From Areca catechu (taxonomy: Eukaryota; Streptophyta; Magnoliopsida; Arecales; Arecaceae), in contig CM038053.1 of NCBI GenBank assembly GCA_021397845.1, forward strand, positions 90,271,157 through 90,335,156: DNA of 64,000 nt, read 5' to 3'. A program made the translations under genes and the position numbers. The notes beneath the pieces were generated by a model, which had not been told where the DNA came from, did not search any database, and was given only the letters and a program-made list of their open reading frames with translations. Positions within the stretch are counted from its first letter, which is position 1. The number at the start of each line of letters is the position of its first letter. Below, one piece after another: positions 10,610 to 23,091 of the stretch.

Positions 10610-12733
10610 ATTGCTCACATAAATCTTATAGCTAATTTTCTTAAGCAGATCTATAACATGCTATGCAAATGATTCAGCTGACTCAGAGACTCGTGCATGT
10701 ATGGGTAAAAGAATTAGGTCTATGGGTTTATTAGGCTTATAACAATGGAAAATCTTAAATGGGCTCTTGCCTATCGATCTATTAACTGAACTGTTATAGG
10801 CAAACTCAGCTCTAGGTAATAAGAGATCCCAATTTTCAGTGTTCTCACCTACCAGATATCTTAATAAGTTTCCAAGGCATCGGTTCACTACTTCAGTATG
10901 GCCATCTATTTATGTGTGGTAGGAGGTAAAAAATTTTAGCTTGCTTCCTAACATATGCTAGAGGGTCTTCTAAAAGTAACTGGTGAATCTGACATCCCTA
11001 TCAGACACAATGGTTTTACGAAGGCCATGTAACCTAACCAAATTATCAAGGAAAAGTTTGGCTACCTTGGAAGCATCAAAAGTTTGAGAGCAGGGTATGA
11101 AGTGTGCCATCTTAGAAAACCTGTCAACCATAACATAGATTGAATCATGTCGCCTCTGGGTCTTAAGAAATCCTAACATAAAATCCATACTAAGGTCTTG
11201 CTAATGGCAATAAGGAATAGGTAATGGGGTGTAAAGGCCAGTGTTTTGCTTTTGCTATTTGGCAACAGCACAAGTTTGACATCTAGCCATAATCTGGGCA
11301 ACATTCCTTTTAAGACATAGCCAATAAAGCTAGTCCTCAACTATAAGAAAGGTCTTGTTCCTACAGAAATGACCAGCTAGACCTCCTGCATGGGTTTCTC
11401 AAACTAGAAATTCTCTAAGGGAAGTCCTGGAAATATACAACCTATTGTCCTTGAAGAGGTAGCTAGCCTGAAGAGTATACTCACTATGCAAACAAGCTGG
11501 TCCTTGTCTCACAGATTGGTAGATCTCACTGAAGTCGGGACAGGTCTTATATTCCTCTTTCAGCTTAACAAATCCTATGACTTCGGTACTAACAGAGTTC
11601 AGGAGCATGGAACGGCGGCTAAGGGCATTAGTAACCTTATTCTCAGTACTAGCATGATGTTTCAGCATAAAGGTATAGGCTTGAATGTACTCTACCCACT
11701 TAGCATGCCTAGGGTTTAACATCTTTTAGGAACCAAGAAATCAGAGTGCTTCATGATCTGAGTATAAAACAAATTCATATAGTAGCAGATAATGTCTCCA
11801 ATACCTCAGGGATTGTACTACCGCATAAATCTCCTTATCATAGGTTGAGTACCTAAGTTTAGCCTCATTGAATTTCTCACTAAAGAAGGCTACAGAGTGA
11901 CTCTCTTGACTTAGCACTCCTCCTATACCAGCTCCATAAGTATCACAAGCAACCTCAAAAACTTTAGAGAAATCAGGTAACCTCAAAATGGTTGCTTGGG
12001 TCATCTTTTCCTTAATGTCTAGGAATGCTTTATCGGCAGCTTTGGTCTACTCAAAGGTTCCCTTGCTAATGCAATCAGTGATGGGTGCAAATATGGAGCT
12101 AAATCCCCAAATAAATCACCTATATAAGGTAGTTAGACCATGGGAACTATGCACACCATGTATACTAGTAGGTACTGGCCACTCAACTATGGACTTGATC
12201 TTTTCTTGATCAGTAAATACTCTTTCAGGGGTCACAACGAATCCTAGGAAGATGAATCTGTGGGTCAAGAACTTGCATTTCTTCAAATTGGCATAGAGGC
12301 TGTCTTTCCTAAGGGCATGACAGACTTGTCGGATATGGCTTAGGTGGTCTTCCTTAGTCCTACTATAGATCAAGATATCATTGAAATAATCCACAACAAA
12401 TTTTTCAATGAACACTCTTAGGACTTGGGTCATGATCCTCATGAAGATACTAGGAGCATTGGATAATCCAAAAGCCATCACAACCCACTCATAGAGACCA
12501 TCCTTAGTCTTGAACACGGTTTTCTAATTATCCCCTGGTCTGATCCTAACTTGATGATAGCCACACTTAAGGTCAATCTTAAAAAAAATGGTTGCTCAAG
12601 CCATCATGTCTAACATGTCATCCAAACGGGGAATGGAGAATCTATACTTAACAGTTATCTTGTTTATGGCATGACTATCAACACACTTCTCCAAGTGCCA
12701 TCTTTCTTAGGGGTTAAAAGGGCAGGTACTGCA
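10610..12733 (-). mobile_element. Z: chromovirus remnant, pol only
   Basis: A minus-strand piece of gypsy pol truncated on both sides by younger elements: Sire-C at 10609 and X at 12734. It is close in sequence to Y, whose pol (51364-53623) aligns over the same domains. No LTR is left in view. CTGCA (12729-12733) is the expected left TSD of X. Confidence 0.85.
10610..12733 (-). pseudogene. Z pol remnant: RT, RNase H, integrase
   Basis: Read from the right: start of RT (PKKDG box near 12710), RT core with MAFGLSNAPSIF and YFNDILIYS (12116-12517; the YxDD box reads YFND), RNase H with TYDKEIYAVVQSLRYWRHYL and SDHEAL (11741-12004), linker to integrase (11399-11722), integrase core with MDFMLGFLKTQRRHDS and SDRDVRFTSYF (10970-11188) and VNRCLGNLLRYLVGEN (10661-10888). 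The order RT-RH-IN marks gypsy. Several stops and frameshifts make it non-functional. It ends abruptly at the Sire-C LTR inside the integrase C-terminal part. Confidence 0.85.
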
Positions 12734-14406
12734 TGTTGAGGACATCAGGATCAAATAAGAACTTTAGGGTTCCATGAAGATCTCTGAGTCATGTGTTGGA
12801 AAGTTAGTTAATTTTTCTATGAGTCCAGGGTCACTGAGTTTTGTAATATATATTCAGTATTGTAATCAAGTGAGCCAATTGAGCTCATCAAGTGAGTTGA
12901 GTCCTGTAATTAATTGGATCAATTGAGTCCACTTAGTCATTTAAGTCCATTTGTTTCAAGTCCAGTCAAGTGAATTTATTTGAGTCCTGTAAGTTAAGTT
13001 ATTCATTAAAGTCAAGACCAAGAGGGAGCTACTGGACCCCGACTCAAGCCATCCCTATTCATGCACCTGGACCACAACTCAAGCACCCCAGCCAAGCACA
13101 AGGGCCCATTTTATGCCACCCAAGCCCCAAATATTGGGCACCTTAGGCCTTCAAGGTCCTTGGCTCCCCAGATCCCCAAAACCATGGTGTCACACTCTAG
13201 GCCCATTGGCCCCCAGGCCCACTCTTGGCTGGCACCCCCTTTAGTCCAACCCACGCAGGTGGCACCCAAGCTCCAAAGCCCATTATGAGTTGGCACCCCT
13301 CTTAGTCCAAGCCCACCAGGGAGTGGAAAAGTCAAATTTCCAAGCCCAAGAGGAATTCATACCATCCCAAGCCCATGGAGAAAAGTCAAAGCTTCCAAGT
13401 CCAACAAGGAGTCAGCCAGCATAGTTCTTCAAGGAGTCTAGTATACCACTTGTATTCAAGTTTATACTCCAACTTTGATAAAAAATATGAACTCTCACTT
13501 TAATTAAAATTTGTACTCCTAGATTGACAGGGAAAGGGCTAGATGGTCTATAAATACTCCACCCCTCCCCCCCTCTTGTAATGAATGATGAATATTGAAT
13601 AAAAGAGAGTTCTTTTCCTTATTTTTTATGCAAGTTTCTTGCATTGATGCTCCGTGAGGGAGATGGTGAGAGGCACAAATTAACTTTGCAAGGAGGGCAC
13701 GTGAGTTGCAACCCCTACCAAACCCTAGCCGCCCCTTCATCCTCCCATCTTTCCCTTGGTCACCCCTCCAATCTTCTATCATAGGCCGCCTATCATATTC
13801 CAAACCCTAGGCATCCTAGCACCTTCCACATCCCCTCTAGGCACCTTCATCCTTTTCCAAGCCTCCAATTAGCCTCCAGCATCGCCAGCTTTCTTCTCTA
13901 CTTCAACCTCTAATTTCTTATTTTTCCTATCATCTTTTACCCTAACCCGTAATGTTTGCAAAATCCCTCAAGTGAAGCAACCCTAGGATGAGGACTTCCT
14001 TTCCCCGAAACCTAGCTGATAAAAAACTGGCAGATCCATGGGAAAGCTGCTTCGTCATCTAGGCACCGATCTGAGTGGTGAGAACTCTTCTAAGCCATTA
14101 ACACAATCATTGCTAGGTATTTAGACCCCTTCCCATCCCTCTTTTTCCGATTTATTGAATTTTGAAGCATGCCCTATAGTGGTTTCTTAACCCTAGGATC
14201 CTTAATCTTTATCTCTTTGATAATTTCTAGCATGTGGGAAAAACTCTAGCTATTACATGAAATCCCTAACCTAGTCCGGACAATTTTTGAGAACTAAACC
14301 AAGCAAAATCCGACAATAATTGCTTTCTTTAATCTGATTTTTTTTTTTGCTCATTCCTTTCATGTCACCACCTTGCATGCATCAGTTTAGAGTTCGTCTC
14401 TCATCA
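12734..14406 (+). repeat. X 5' LTR
   Basis: 1,673 bp, TGTTGAGGACATCAGG at the start and CTCTCATCA at the end, next to the primer site. U3 carries dense GCCCA and GGCCCA motifs (about 13080-13390), TATA box TATAAATA at 13549-13556, CCCCCTCTTGTAA about 20 nt later, and AAACCCTAG boxes downstream (about 13720-13810). Homologous to the V and W LTRs. Confidence 0.8.
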
Positions 14407-14410
14407 ATTT

Positions 14411-14423
14411 TAGGTATCAAAGC
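14411..14423 (+). promoter_or_regulatory. X primer-binding site (tRNA-iMet type, degenerate)
   Basis: TAGGTATCAAAGC, two mismatches from TTGGTATCAGAGC, 4 nt after the LTR end. It supports the LTR boundary and the plus orientation. Confidence 0.65.
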
Positions 14424-15342
14424 AGGATTAGGACATGTTCTTGCATCATAGTTTAGAATTTCTGTATGCTGAAATCTGCATACTCATCAAAACCTAGGGC
14501 TAATTTTCCATCCAAAACTTGCTATTTTTTTCTGATTTTCACATCAATTGATCTCTGTTTGATCCTCTATTTTTTTTGTAATTTTATTTTAATTTTTCAA
14601 ATCTGAAAACAAAACAAAATCAGCATGAAACCTAAACCCTACTTGCTAAAATCCGGCACTAGTTTAGGGCTGAAATTTAATTTACATTAAACCCCTTAAA
14701 ACTTTATTTTCTTTGAAATTAAGCCACTATTATTAATCCTTAATTACCTCTTCTATTTTGGAAAAAAAATATAAAAAGAAAAAATAATTTTTCTATAATT
14801 TTCTGATCTTAGTTTCATGTTACATCTTAGGTTTTGATGTGTGTGCATCATCTTGGATAAAACACCTTAAGGGCACTTTTACTATGTCAGATGGGGGAAG
14901 GCTTTGATCACCTTTCCTTAGCCAAAAACAACCACTTACATTCAATCATAAGCCTAATTAAAATCCAGTAGCAACCTAATATAGCTTAGGGACACCAACA
15001 AATCGGGTTCGAGTCTTATGAGAAAATTAGTGCGCTCAATCCTCCAATTATTACTAGAAGCTGGTGTCTAAGGCTAGAGGTTCAGTAGAAAATACCCTAA
15101 GCGGACTGGTGGTTCTTTGATTAGGACTCTACGACAAGTAGGGGGAGCCTCCCACCACCCCACCTCTTACCTAGCTAATGGAAGGATTAATTGTTGAGTT
15201 GGGTGTAAGTTGAGTTGACTCACTCTATTTGGGCTACTAGGTTTAGCAAACCCCTAGTCCGATTTGTATGCTTGATTGCATGATCCCTAGATTATGAGCC
15301 CAGTACTAGTAGTCTCAAACCCAAACCTAACCTCGTCTGACC
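14424..15342 (+). other. X leader (5' UTR)
   Basis: About 920 nt without coding potential between primer site and gag. AT-rich first half with A and T runs. The second half has GGTGTCTAAGG (about 15063), GGTGGTTC (15108-15115) and GGGGGAGCCTCCCACC (about 15142), blocks that echo the leader module shared by Y and D. The end matches the Y leader. Confidence 0.5.
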
Positions 15343-15521
15343 ATGGAACCTAACTATGACACCTACCTTAGGACAACTACTGAACAACTAGCCCAAATAG
15401 AAAATCATTTAGGAAACCTAAAGAAAACCCAAGAGTCCAACACTGAACCCAAGCTTGAGTCATCTCTTTCTACACCTCCAAACCTCAGGAGAGCCCCATG
15501 CCCTGACCTATTCTTGGAGCC
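15343..15521 (+). pseudogene. X gag N-terminus, truncated
   Basis: Starts MEPNYDTYLRTTTEQLAQIE, a helical N-terminus expected for a chromovirus Gag, and is cut after about 60 codons by the Sire-B LTR, which starts TATTGCCCAGG at 15522. The frame stays open by chance to 15600 inside that LTR. The start fits the position just after the leader. Confidence 0.6.
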
Positions 15522-16283
15522 TATTGCCCAGGTGGCTACCCAAGAAGGGGGGTTAATTGGTTATTTAAAAAAAAAATTGAAGCAAATAATGTGCAATTAA
15601 AATCTCTTAGAAGGTGTTAGGTGCTGTGACAGAGTTATAAATTACATAAGCTAAAAAGAAGAAAAGAAGCACAACACAAACACACCAAATTTATAGTAGT
15701 TCGGAGCAACCCAGCTCCTATGTCCACTACCCAAGATACCACTTGGGATTTCCACTATATTCACACCCGAATACAGTAGGATTGTTTTGTAGGATCATAA
15801 TCCAAATCCTCCAGACTTTGGTTTTATAGGATCACCAAAGAAAATCCAACACCCTTTGGTTTTAACAGGCTCACCAAAGAAACCTAACTTGGTTTTACTA
15901 GGATCACCAAGAACCCAACACTTGGTTTTTATCAAGGCTCACCAAGAACCTATTTGGTTTTTCAACCGGGCTCACCAATAACCCAACAATTCAAAAATGA
16001 ATTGAAAGAAATGCAACAAAAATGACAAACTCAATTTGTCGGATAGTTGCCGGTGCAGCTTGATGGAAGTCCACTTGAATGCACTTGAATAAGCTTTAAT
16101 TACTTCAATGGCTTCTTCACAAAGTTGCTTCAAACTTCAAAGCAAAGTTGGTGAAGTCTTGATGTCTAGCTTCAATGTTCTTGTGCTCTTTTGCTGTTAG
16201 TTGATAGAATATTCAATGAAGCTCACTTCTTTCTTTAACAACTCTCTCATCGCTTCTCTTTAAGGAAATTCAAATCCTTCAAA
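15522..16283 (-). repeat. Sire-B 3' LTR, piece 1 (LTR end)
   Basis: Reverse complement of a SIRE-type LTR end: begins TATTGCCCAGGTGGC and contains the counterpart of the Sire-A region with TTCGGAGCAACCC and GGTTTT...CTCACCAA repeats. It stops at the left TSD of Sire-A (TCAAA, 16279-16283). Confidence 0.85.
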
Positions 16284-17734
16284 TGTTGACCCTCAAAGTG
16301 ATTTTGATGATAACAAAACATTGGAGCATACATTTTGATATCTAACAACTCTTCAAATGATTGATAAGTTTTTGTAGGATAACTACATTGACATACTTTT
16401 TAAACCCTACAATCTTTGTTGCTTTATGTTGAGTTGTAAAGTGTTTAGAATCTTGTAAAGAAGAACCCAACAAAAAATTTTCAACTTAAATTAAAGATAA
16501 AGGATTACTTCTAGTAGTTTTCAAGCTTCAATTTTTCTTGATTTTATTATAAGAAGACCTTGAAGAAGTATTCAAAGCTTGGCACAAGAGTTCTACAGAA
16601 TTAAATTTGATCTGGCTGAAGAACCATTCTCGAGCCGACTAGATGGAGGAACCAACCGACTCTGGCACTGGCACAGGAAAGAAGTTTTCTAGCACACAGA
16701 TCTAGCTAATTGGCACCAAGGCCCAGCCGACTCGTCCAAAACATGGTTGAGAATGTTCTGAGAATCTCAGGGATCCGAGTCGACTGGATTTCAGCATAGC
16801 CGACTCGTCTAGAGTGAACCATTTTCTCAACTGTGGAACCCAGCCGACCTGAACTTGATCTGAGTCGACTCGAAGATTGTCCGAGCCATCTGGAATGACA
16901 GGGTCACCTCCAACGGCTAGTTCAAGTTTTTTATTTTTGAATTCCAAAAGTGCTCCAACGATAACCTGTCACCTGCCAACGGTATACAACGTTCAAAATC
17001 AAGGGAAGGTAGTTGAAGTCTCTATAAATGAGATATAAGAACATCCTTGAAGAGACTAAAGAGTTAATGGATAGTTATGGAATATTTATTGATGTAAGAA
17101 GAGAGAGCACTTGAGCTTTGAAGTAAGCCTTCAAGCCTTCACCAACTCTTACCAGAAGCTTGAAGCACCTTTTGAGGAAAGCAAGGAAGCCATTGAAGTG
17201 CATTGAAGAGCATTCAATTGAGCTTCACTCGAGCTGCATTGGCAACTACCAGACAATTGAGTTTGTCATTATAGTTGCTTTTTTATTCTACTCTAAGAAT
17301 ATTTGGGTTATTGGTGAACCCGGTTGTAAAAACCAAATAGGTTTCTTTGGTAAGCCTTTTCAAAACCAAAGTGTAGAGGTTCTAAGTGAGCCTGTGAAAA
17401 CCAAGTTTGGGTTTCTTTGGTGAGCACAGTTTAAAAACCAAAGTATAGAGGTCAGGATTGTGAGCTTGTAAAACAATCTGACTATATTCCGGTTTGGGGG
17501 ATATAGTGGAAATCCCAAGTGGTGAACTTGGGTAGTGGATATAGGAGTTGGGTTGCTCTGAACCACTATAAACTTGCCTTGTTTGTGCTGTGCTTGATTT
17601 ACTTTTCTGCTTCTACATTTATTCTCTGATTAACATAGCACTCAACCACTAAAAGGAATTACTTGTGCACATCCTTGCAAAAATTTTGTAATTCCCAATT
17701 CACCCCCCTCTTGGGTAAAGCTACCTGGGCAATA
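16284..17734 (+). repeat. Sire-A 5' LTR
   Basis: Starts TGTTGACCCTC and ends CCTGGGCAATA. Holds GAGCCGACT, GAGTCGACTGGATTT and CGAGTCGACTCG motifs (about 16630-16890), TATA box TATAAAT at 17023-17029 and the conserved end CACCCCCCTCTTGGG. An apparent open frame at 17160-17423 is not taken as a gene. Confidence 0.9.
17023..17029 (+). promoter_or_regulatory. TATA box of Sire-A 5' LTR
   Basis: TATAAAT in the context AGTCTCTATAAATGAG; the 3' LTR has the same at 26528-26534. It follows the GAGTCGACTCG motif cluster and the inverted CCAACGG/CCAATGG stretch. Confidence 0.6.
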
Positions 17735-17736
17735 GC

Positions 17737-17749
17737 TGGTATCAGAGTA
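17737..17749 (+). promoter_or_regulatory. Sire-A primer-binding site (tRNA-iMet)
   Basis: TGGTATCAGAGTA, 11 bases matching the iMet-type site, 2 nt after the LTR end. It fixes orientation and LTR border. Confidence 0.8.
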
Positions 17750-17777
17750 GTGTCTCTGATTACTTGAGTATAGATTG

Positions 17778-19632
17778 ATGGCTCATCCCATTAGTACATC
17801 CTTGGCCGAAGGCCAGTCAACAAATAGACCTCCACTATTCACAGTCACTAATTATTCCTATTGGAAAGCACGAATAAAAATTTACATTCAAGCTGTAGAT
17901 TTTCAATTATGGAAGGTCATCTTAAAAGGGCCACACATTCCCATAATCAAAGTGGATGGCGTGGACATCCCTAAGCCTGAAGAGGACTGGGATGATTATG
18001 ACATGAAGATAGGAGAATTAAATGCCAAAGCAATGAATTTATTATATTGTGCTTTGGATGCTAACGAGTTCAACCAAATTTCTACATGCTCTTCAGCAAA
18101 GGAAATTTGGGACAAACTCGAAGTGAGCCATGAGGGTACTTCCCAAGTGAAAACCTCAAAGATAAATCTATTAGTTCATAATTATGAATTATTTAAAATG
18201 GAACCTTCTGAAACAATTTCTGCCATGTTCTCTAGATTTACAGATATTATTAATGGTTCGAAGAGTCTTGGTAGGGTATACTCGAATGCCAATCTAGTTC
18301 AGAAGATACTCCATTCTCTACCTGACAAATGGGATTCCAAAGTGACTACAATCCAGGAGGCCAAAGATCTCAATACACTTCTGCTGGGTGAACTGCTGGG
18401 ATCACTCATCACCTACGAGTTGACTATGCAGCACAAAACTAAAGATGAACAGAAGAAAAAGAAGACAATAGCCTTTAGAGCTGCTTCCGAATCAAAGAGG
18501 GATGATGAAGAATCTGAAGAAGAAAGCACCTCCTCCAATGACGACCTAGAAGATGATAACATTGCTATGGTTGTGAAGAGATTCAAAAAATTTATGGGAA
18601 GAAAGAAAGGAAGATACAACCGAAAATCTCATAGGAAGGATTATGAAAAAGAAAAGGAAAAGGATAGAGAGAAAGATAAAGAAGTAGTCCCTACATGCTA
18701 CGAATGCTAGAAGCCGGGGCATATACGTCCAGACTGTCCTCTGCTGAAGAAATCATTCAGACAGAAAAAGAAAAAGAAAGCCATGGTTGCCACATGGTCC
18801 GACAGTGAAGAATCATCTTCATCTGAAGAAGAAGAGACCACCGAGACTGCAAATCTATGCTTAATGGGTCTCGAAGATGAGGTAACTCCCCTAACAACTG
18901 CACTGAATTCACATTTGATGAATTAAATTTTGCTTTTCATGATTTACTATCTGAATTTAAGAAAGCTGGAGTAAAGATAAAATCATTGAAAAATATGAAT
19001 GATTCTTTACTCAAACAAAAAGATGAAATTTCAGAAAAGAATCTTATGTTACAAAAAGAACTGCATGACTTTTCTGAACAAGTTGAAAAGCTAAAAAATG
19101 AAAATCTTTTATGTGAGAAAAAAAATAATGATTTACACACTGAAAACACTGAATTGAAAAGGAGGTTACAATACTCAAGCCTTTAGTTGAAAAACTTACT
19201 TTGTCTTCAAATAAGCTTGAGTTAATTTTAAAAGAACAACGGATTTCAGGAAACAAAGCTGGAATTGGTTTTAAAACATCTTTTATGAATGGAATTTTAG
19301 CAACTACTTTTGTGAAATCTAAAATACCTATTCAAAACATTTTATCACAAAAGGTTTTGACCACACCAAAAACTATTTCAACTTCAAAATCATTATTATA
19401 TATTCCTAAGAACATGAGCAAAAGTGCATACATTTTAAAAAGTTCAAAATCTGCATCAAGTGCATCAACTTTTAGAACTTCAAATTTTTTTTCTATCAAA
19501 AACTCTAAAGTTGTATGCTATGTTTGTAAAAGAATAGGACATAAAGCTTTTGAATGTAATAATTATAGAAATGTCCTTAAGAATGTAAGAAAGATTTGGG
19601 TTCCCAGAGGAACCGTCTCTGCTGACCTATAA
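17778..19632 (+). pseudogene. Sire-A gag
   Basis: Start ATG at 17778 (MAHPISTSLAEGQS), 29 nt after the primer site. Capsid region has the Copia Gag pattern YSYWKARIKIYI, EIWDKLEVSHEG, LHSLPDKWDSKVTTI. An acidic and lysine-rich stretch leads to a first zinc knuckle, CYEC-x4-H-x4-C at about 18697-18738, broken by TAG at 18708-18710. A frameshift near 18890 follows, then a coiled-coil-like segment (about 18930-19180), a stop, and a second knuckle CYVCKRIGHKAFEC (about 19516-19557) with the tail WVPRGT. Two knuckles separated by a coiled coil fit SIRE-type Gag. Not functional as it stands. Confidence 0.85.
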
Positions 19633-19634
19633 GG

Positions 19635-22600
19635 ACCCAAGGTAGCTTGGGTACCTAAAAGAATTCATTGACTATTTTGCAGGAATGTCTTGCAGCCCAA
19701 AGATTACAGAAAAAGTGGTACCTAGACAGTGGCTGCTCAAGACATATGATGGGTGACAAGGACCAATTTATCACCCTTGAAATGAAAGAAGAAGGCTTGG
19801 TCACCTTTGGAGACAATGGCAAAGGGAGAATAATCAGTATTGGTAAGATCAAAATAACTCCTTTCACTTTTATTGAAAATGTTTCGCTAGTAGACAAGTT
19901 GAAGCATAATATCTTATATATAAGTCAATTGTGTGATAAAGGTTTCAAGGTTGTCTTTGAATCTTCTATGTGTATAGTAATTAACTCTTTAGATTCTAGC
20001 AATAAGTTCATTGGACCTAGACTTGGAAATATCTATGTAGTAGATCTTAATGATCTTGCCATGTCAAGTAGCCCTAGTCTAGTTGCAATGAATGCTAAGA
20101 TCAAAGAGTCATGTTTACTATGGCATAGATGATTAGGTCATGCTAGCATGCATACTATTACCAAATTAATTTTTAATGATCTTGTTAGAGGCATGCCTAA
20201 GTATAAAGTTGATTTAAATCATGTTTGTGATGCACGTCAAATGGGTAAACAAACTAAGGGAAGTTTTAAATCAAAGAATATAATTTCTACAACAAGATCA
20301 CTTGAACTACTTCACATGGATCTTTTTGGACCAACTGGGACCACAAGCCTAGGAGGTATGAAATATGCCCTTGTGATAGTAGATGATTTTTTGAGATCTA
20401 CTTGGATTTTGTTTATTACTTCGAAAGATGAAACTTTTCATGTTTTCAAAAAATTCCATAAAAAGGTTTCAAATCAAAAGAACTTATCCTTGATTTCAAT
20501 TAGAAGTGATCATGGAACCGAATTTAAAATTCAATTTTTTGAAGATTATTGTACTGAATTTGGGATTGATCATAACTTCTCCGCTCCTAGAACACCTCAA
20601 CAAAATGGTGTTGTAGAGAGAAAAAATCGAACATTAGAAGAAATGGCTCGCACGATGTTGTGTAAAGGCAATCTTCCAAAGTACTTTTGGGCAGAGGTGG
20701 TGAACACTGCATGCTATATTTTAAACTGCATTTTAATCCATCCTATTTTAAAGAAAACCCCCTATGAGCTTTGGAATGATAGAAAATCCAATATTAGTTA
20801 TTTTCATGTGTTTGGATGCAAATGCTTTGTGCATAACAATGGAAAAGATAATTTAGGAAAATTTGATTCTAAAGCTGATGATGCAAATTTTCTAAGTTAT
20901 TCATTACATAGCAAAGCATATCGGGTTTTTAATAAAAGGACTCTTACTGTTGAAGATTCAATTCATGTTGTATTTATTGAAACTAACCATACAACTTCTA
21001 AAAAAGAAGAGTGCATATATAATGATGCAGGTACATTGCAAAAAGGAATGGATGACTTGAGCATTCAAGACAAAGACACTCAAGATGGAGAAGAAACGGT
21101 AAGTAAGGATCACACCGATCTACCGAGGGACTGGAGGTATGTTACATCTCACCCTAAAGAATTAATCATAGGAGATCCTTCACATGGTGTTAGGACTAGG
21201 TCTGCATATAAGGATGCACATGATTACCTAGCCTTTGCATCACAAATAGAACCCCATAGCCTAGAAGAAGCTGAGACTGACCCAAACTGGATGATCGTAA
21301 TGCATGAAGAATTAAACCAGTTTGAAAGAAATAAGGTATGGACACTTGTAAATAGACCTACTGACCATCCAATTATAGGAACCAAATGGGTCTATAGGAA
21401 TAAATTAGATGAGCAAGGTAACATTATAAGAAACAAAGCTAAATTAGTGGCTAAGGGATATAACCAAGAAGAAGGTATTGATTTTGATGAAACTTATGCA
21501 CACGTAGCAAGACTAGAAGCCATTAGATTACTACTTGCATTTGCTTGCTACATAAATTTCAAACTTTTTCAAATGGATGTAAAAAGTGCATTTCTTAATG
21601 GTTTTATCTCTGAACAAGTTTTTGTGGAAAACCACCAGGTTTTGAAAATCACTCTTTTCCAAACCACGTATTTAAATTAAACAAAGCATTGTATGGTTTG
21701 AAACAAGCACCAAGAGCCTAGAATGATAGACTTAGCACTTTCTTAATTGAAAATAATTTTTCAAGAGAAAATGTAGACAAAACCTTATTTATCAAAAAGA
21801 AGAATAATGACATCTTAGTTGTACAAAAATATGTTGATGATATCATTTTTGGTGCAACTAACGAATCTCTATATAAAGAATTTGCTAAGCTAATGCAGGA
21901 AGAATTTGAAATGAGCTTAATGGGCGAGCTGAAATACTTCCTTGGACTTCAAGTAAAACAAACAAAGGAAGGCATCTTCATCAACCAAGCCAAATACATC
22001 AAAAAAATCATCAAAAAGTTTGGTATGGAGAGTAGCAAATCAATGAGCACACCCATGAGCCTAGCTTGCAGATTGGACAAAGATAAAAATGGATCCAATG
22101 TTGACCAAAAGCTATATTGAGGTATGATCAGATCCTTATTGTATTTGACTGCAAGTAGACCTGATATATTATATAGTGTATGTGTATGTGCTAGATTTCA
22201 GTCATTACCAAAAGAAACACATATGCTTGCTGTCAAAAGAATAATTAAATATTTGAAAGAAATAAGTAATTTAAGAAATTGGTATTCTAAACATTCTACC
22301 CTGAATTTGATTAGATTCTTTGATGCTGATTATGCTGGTTATAAGATAGACAGAAAAAGCACTAGCAGTACATGCCAATTTTTAGGGTTGAATTTAATTT
22401 CATGGCACTGTAAGAAGCAAAACTCTGTAGCCTTATCCACAGCTGAGGCTAAGCACGTGGCTGCTGGTAGTTGTTGTGCTCAAGTGTTATGGATTAAACA
22501 ACAATTAGAAGACTTTGGTGTATCACAATCTAAAATCTCAATTAAATGTGATAACACAAGTGCTATCGATTTGACAAAGAATCCAATTCAACACTCTAGA

Positions 22601-22774
22601 ACCAAGCACATTAAAATTAGACATCATTTTATTAAAGATAATATTTCAAATGGTAATATAGTGCTTGATTTTGTTCCTACTGAAGATCAATTAGCTGACA
22701 TATTTACTAAGCCACTTAATCAAGATAGATTTGAGCTAATTAAGAGTGAATTAGGACTTTGCGATCCTTTCTAA
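19635..22774 (+). pseudogene. Sire-A pol (PR-IN-RT-RNase H)
   Basis: Protease: WYLDSGCSRHM around 19715-19750, with the catalytic DSG. Integrase: H-H part in WHR-x-LGHAS around 20121-20146, interrupted by TGA at 20130; the CxxC pair reads CDAR, so one zinc ligand is lost; the core shows HMDLFGP, RSDHGTEF and GVVERKNRTLEE, the D, D and E positions. RT: GTKWVYRNKLDEQG, LVAKGYNQ, MDVKSAFLNG, then a 1-nt frameshift near 21625, a stop near 21720, and YVDDIIFG near 21830. RNase H ends LGLCDPF at 22774 after another stop near 22120. The domain order marks Copia. Confidence 0.9.
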
Positions 22775-23091
22775 ATTCTCTAACCTAATTCCTTCTAATT
22801 TAAGGAAACGTTATCTAGAAAACGTTCTGATTTTGTTCTATATCATAGAGCCTTAATTTCCTTTGAGATTCTCTTTAAAATCTTTCTGATTTATGATCAA
22901 AATTTCCAAAACTCTAATTTCTTTATTTGAGTCGACTGGTTCTTAATCTGAGTCGACTGGATTTTTTGAGAGTTTTGAGCGAGTTTTGGCCTAGCCGGCT
23001 CGAGCATTTTCGAGTTGACTAGATTCTCTGATTTTTTTAGGAGAGCACTGGCCAAGCACCCCAATTTCTCAGTTTTCCATCTTTCCTAGCA
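22775..23091 (+). promoter_or_regulatory. Sire-A spacer between pol and aORF
   Basis: 317 nt, no coding potential. It carries two GAGTCGACTGG motifs (about 22929 and 22949), TAGCCGGCTCGAGC (about 22993) and CGAGTTGACTAG, the same motif class as in the LTR; GAGTCGACTGGATTT occurs in both places. Unlike Sire-B and Sire-C, I see no good TATA box here. Confidence 0.4.

Larger units (their letters stand above)
12734..15521 (+). mobile_element. X: chromovirus, 5' part
   Basis: 5' LTR, primer site, leader and the first codons of gag, cut at 15521 by Sire-B. The rest should lie beyond the right edge of the window. It sits in opposite orientation inside Z. The leader end, with a TGCTTGATTGCAT block just before gag, matches the leader of Y. 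Confidence 0.8.

Noticed and set aside
13061..13803. Proline-rich open frames in the X LTR, both strands
   Set aside because: Composition effect of GCCCA-rich U3; stops appear in the homologous W and V LTRs.
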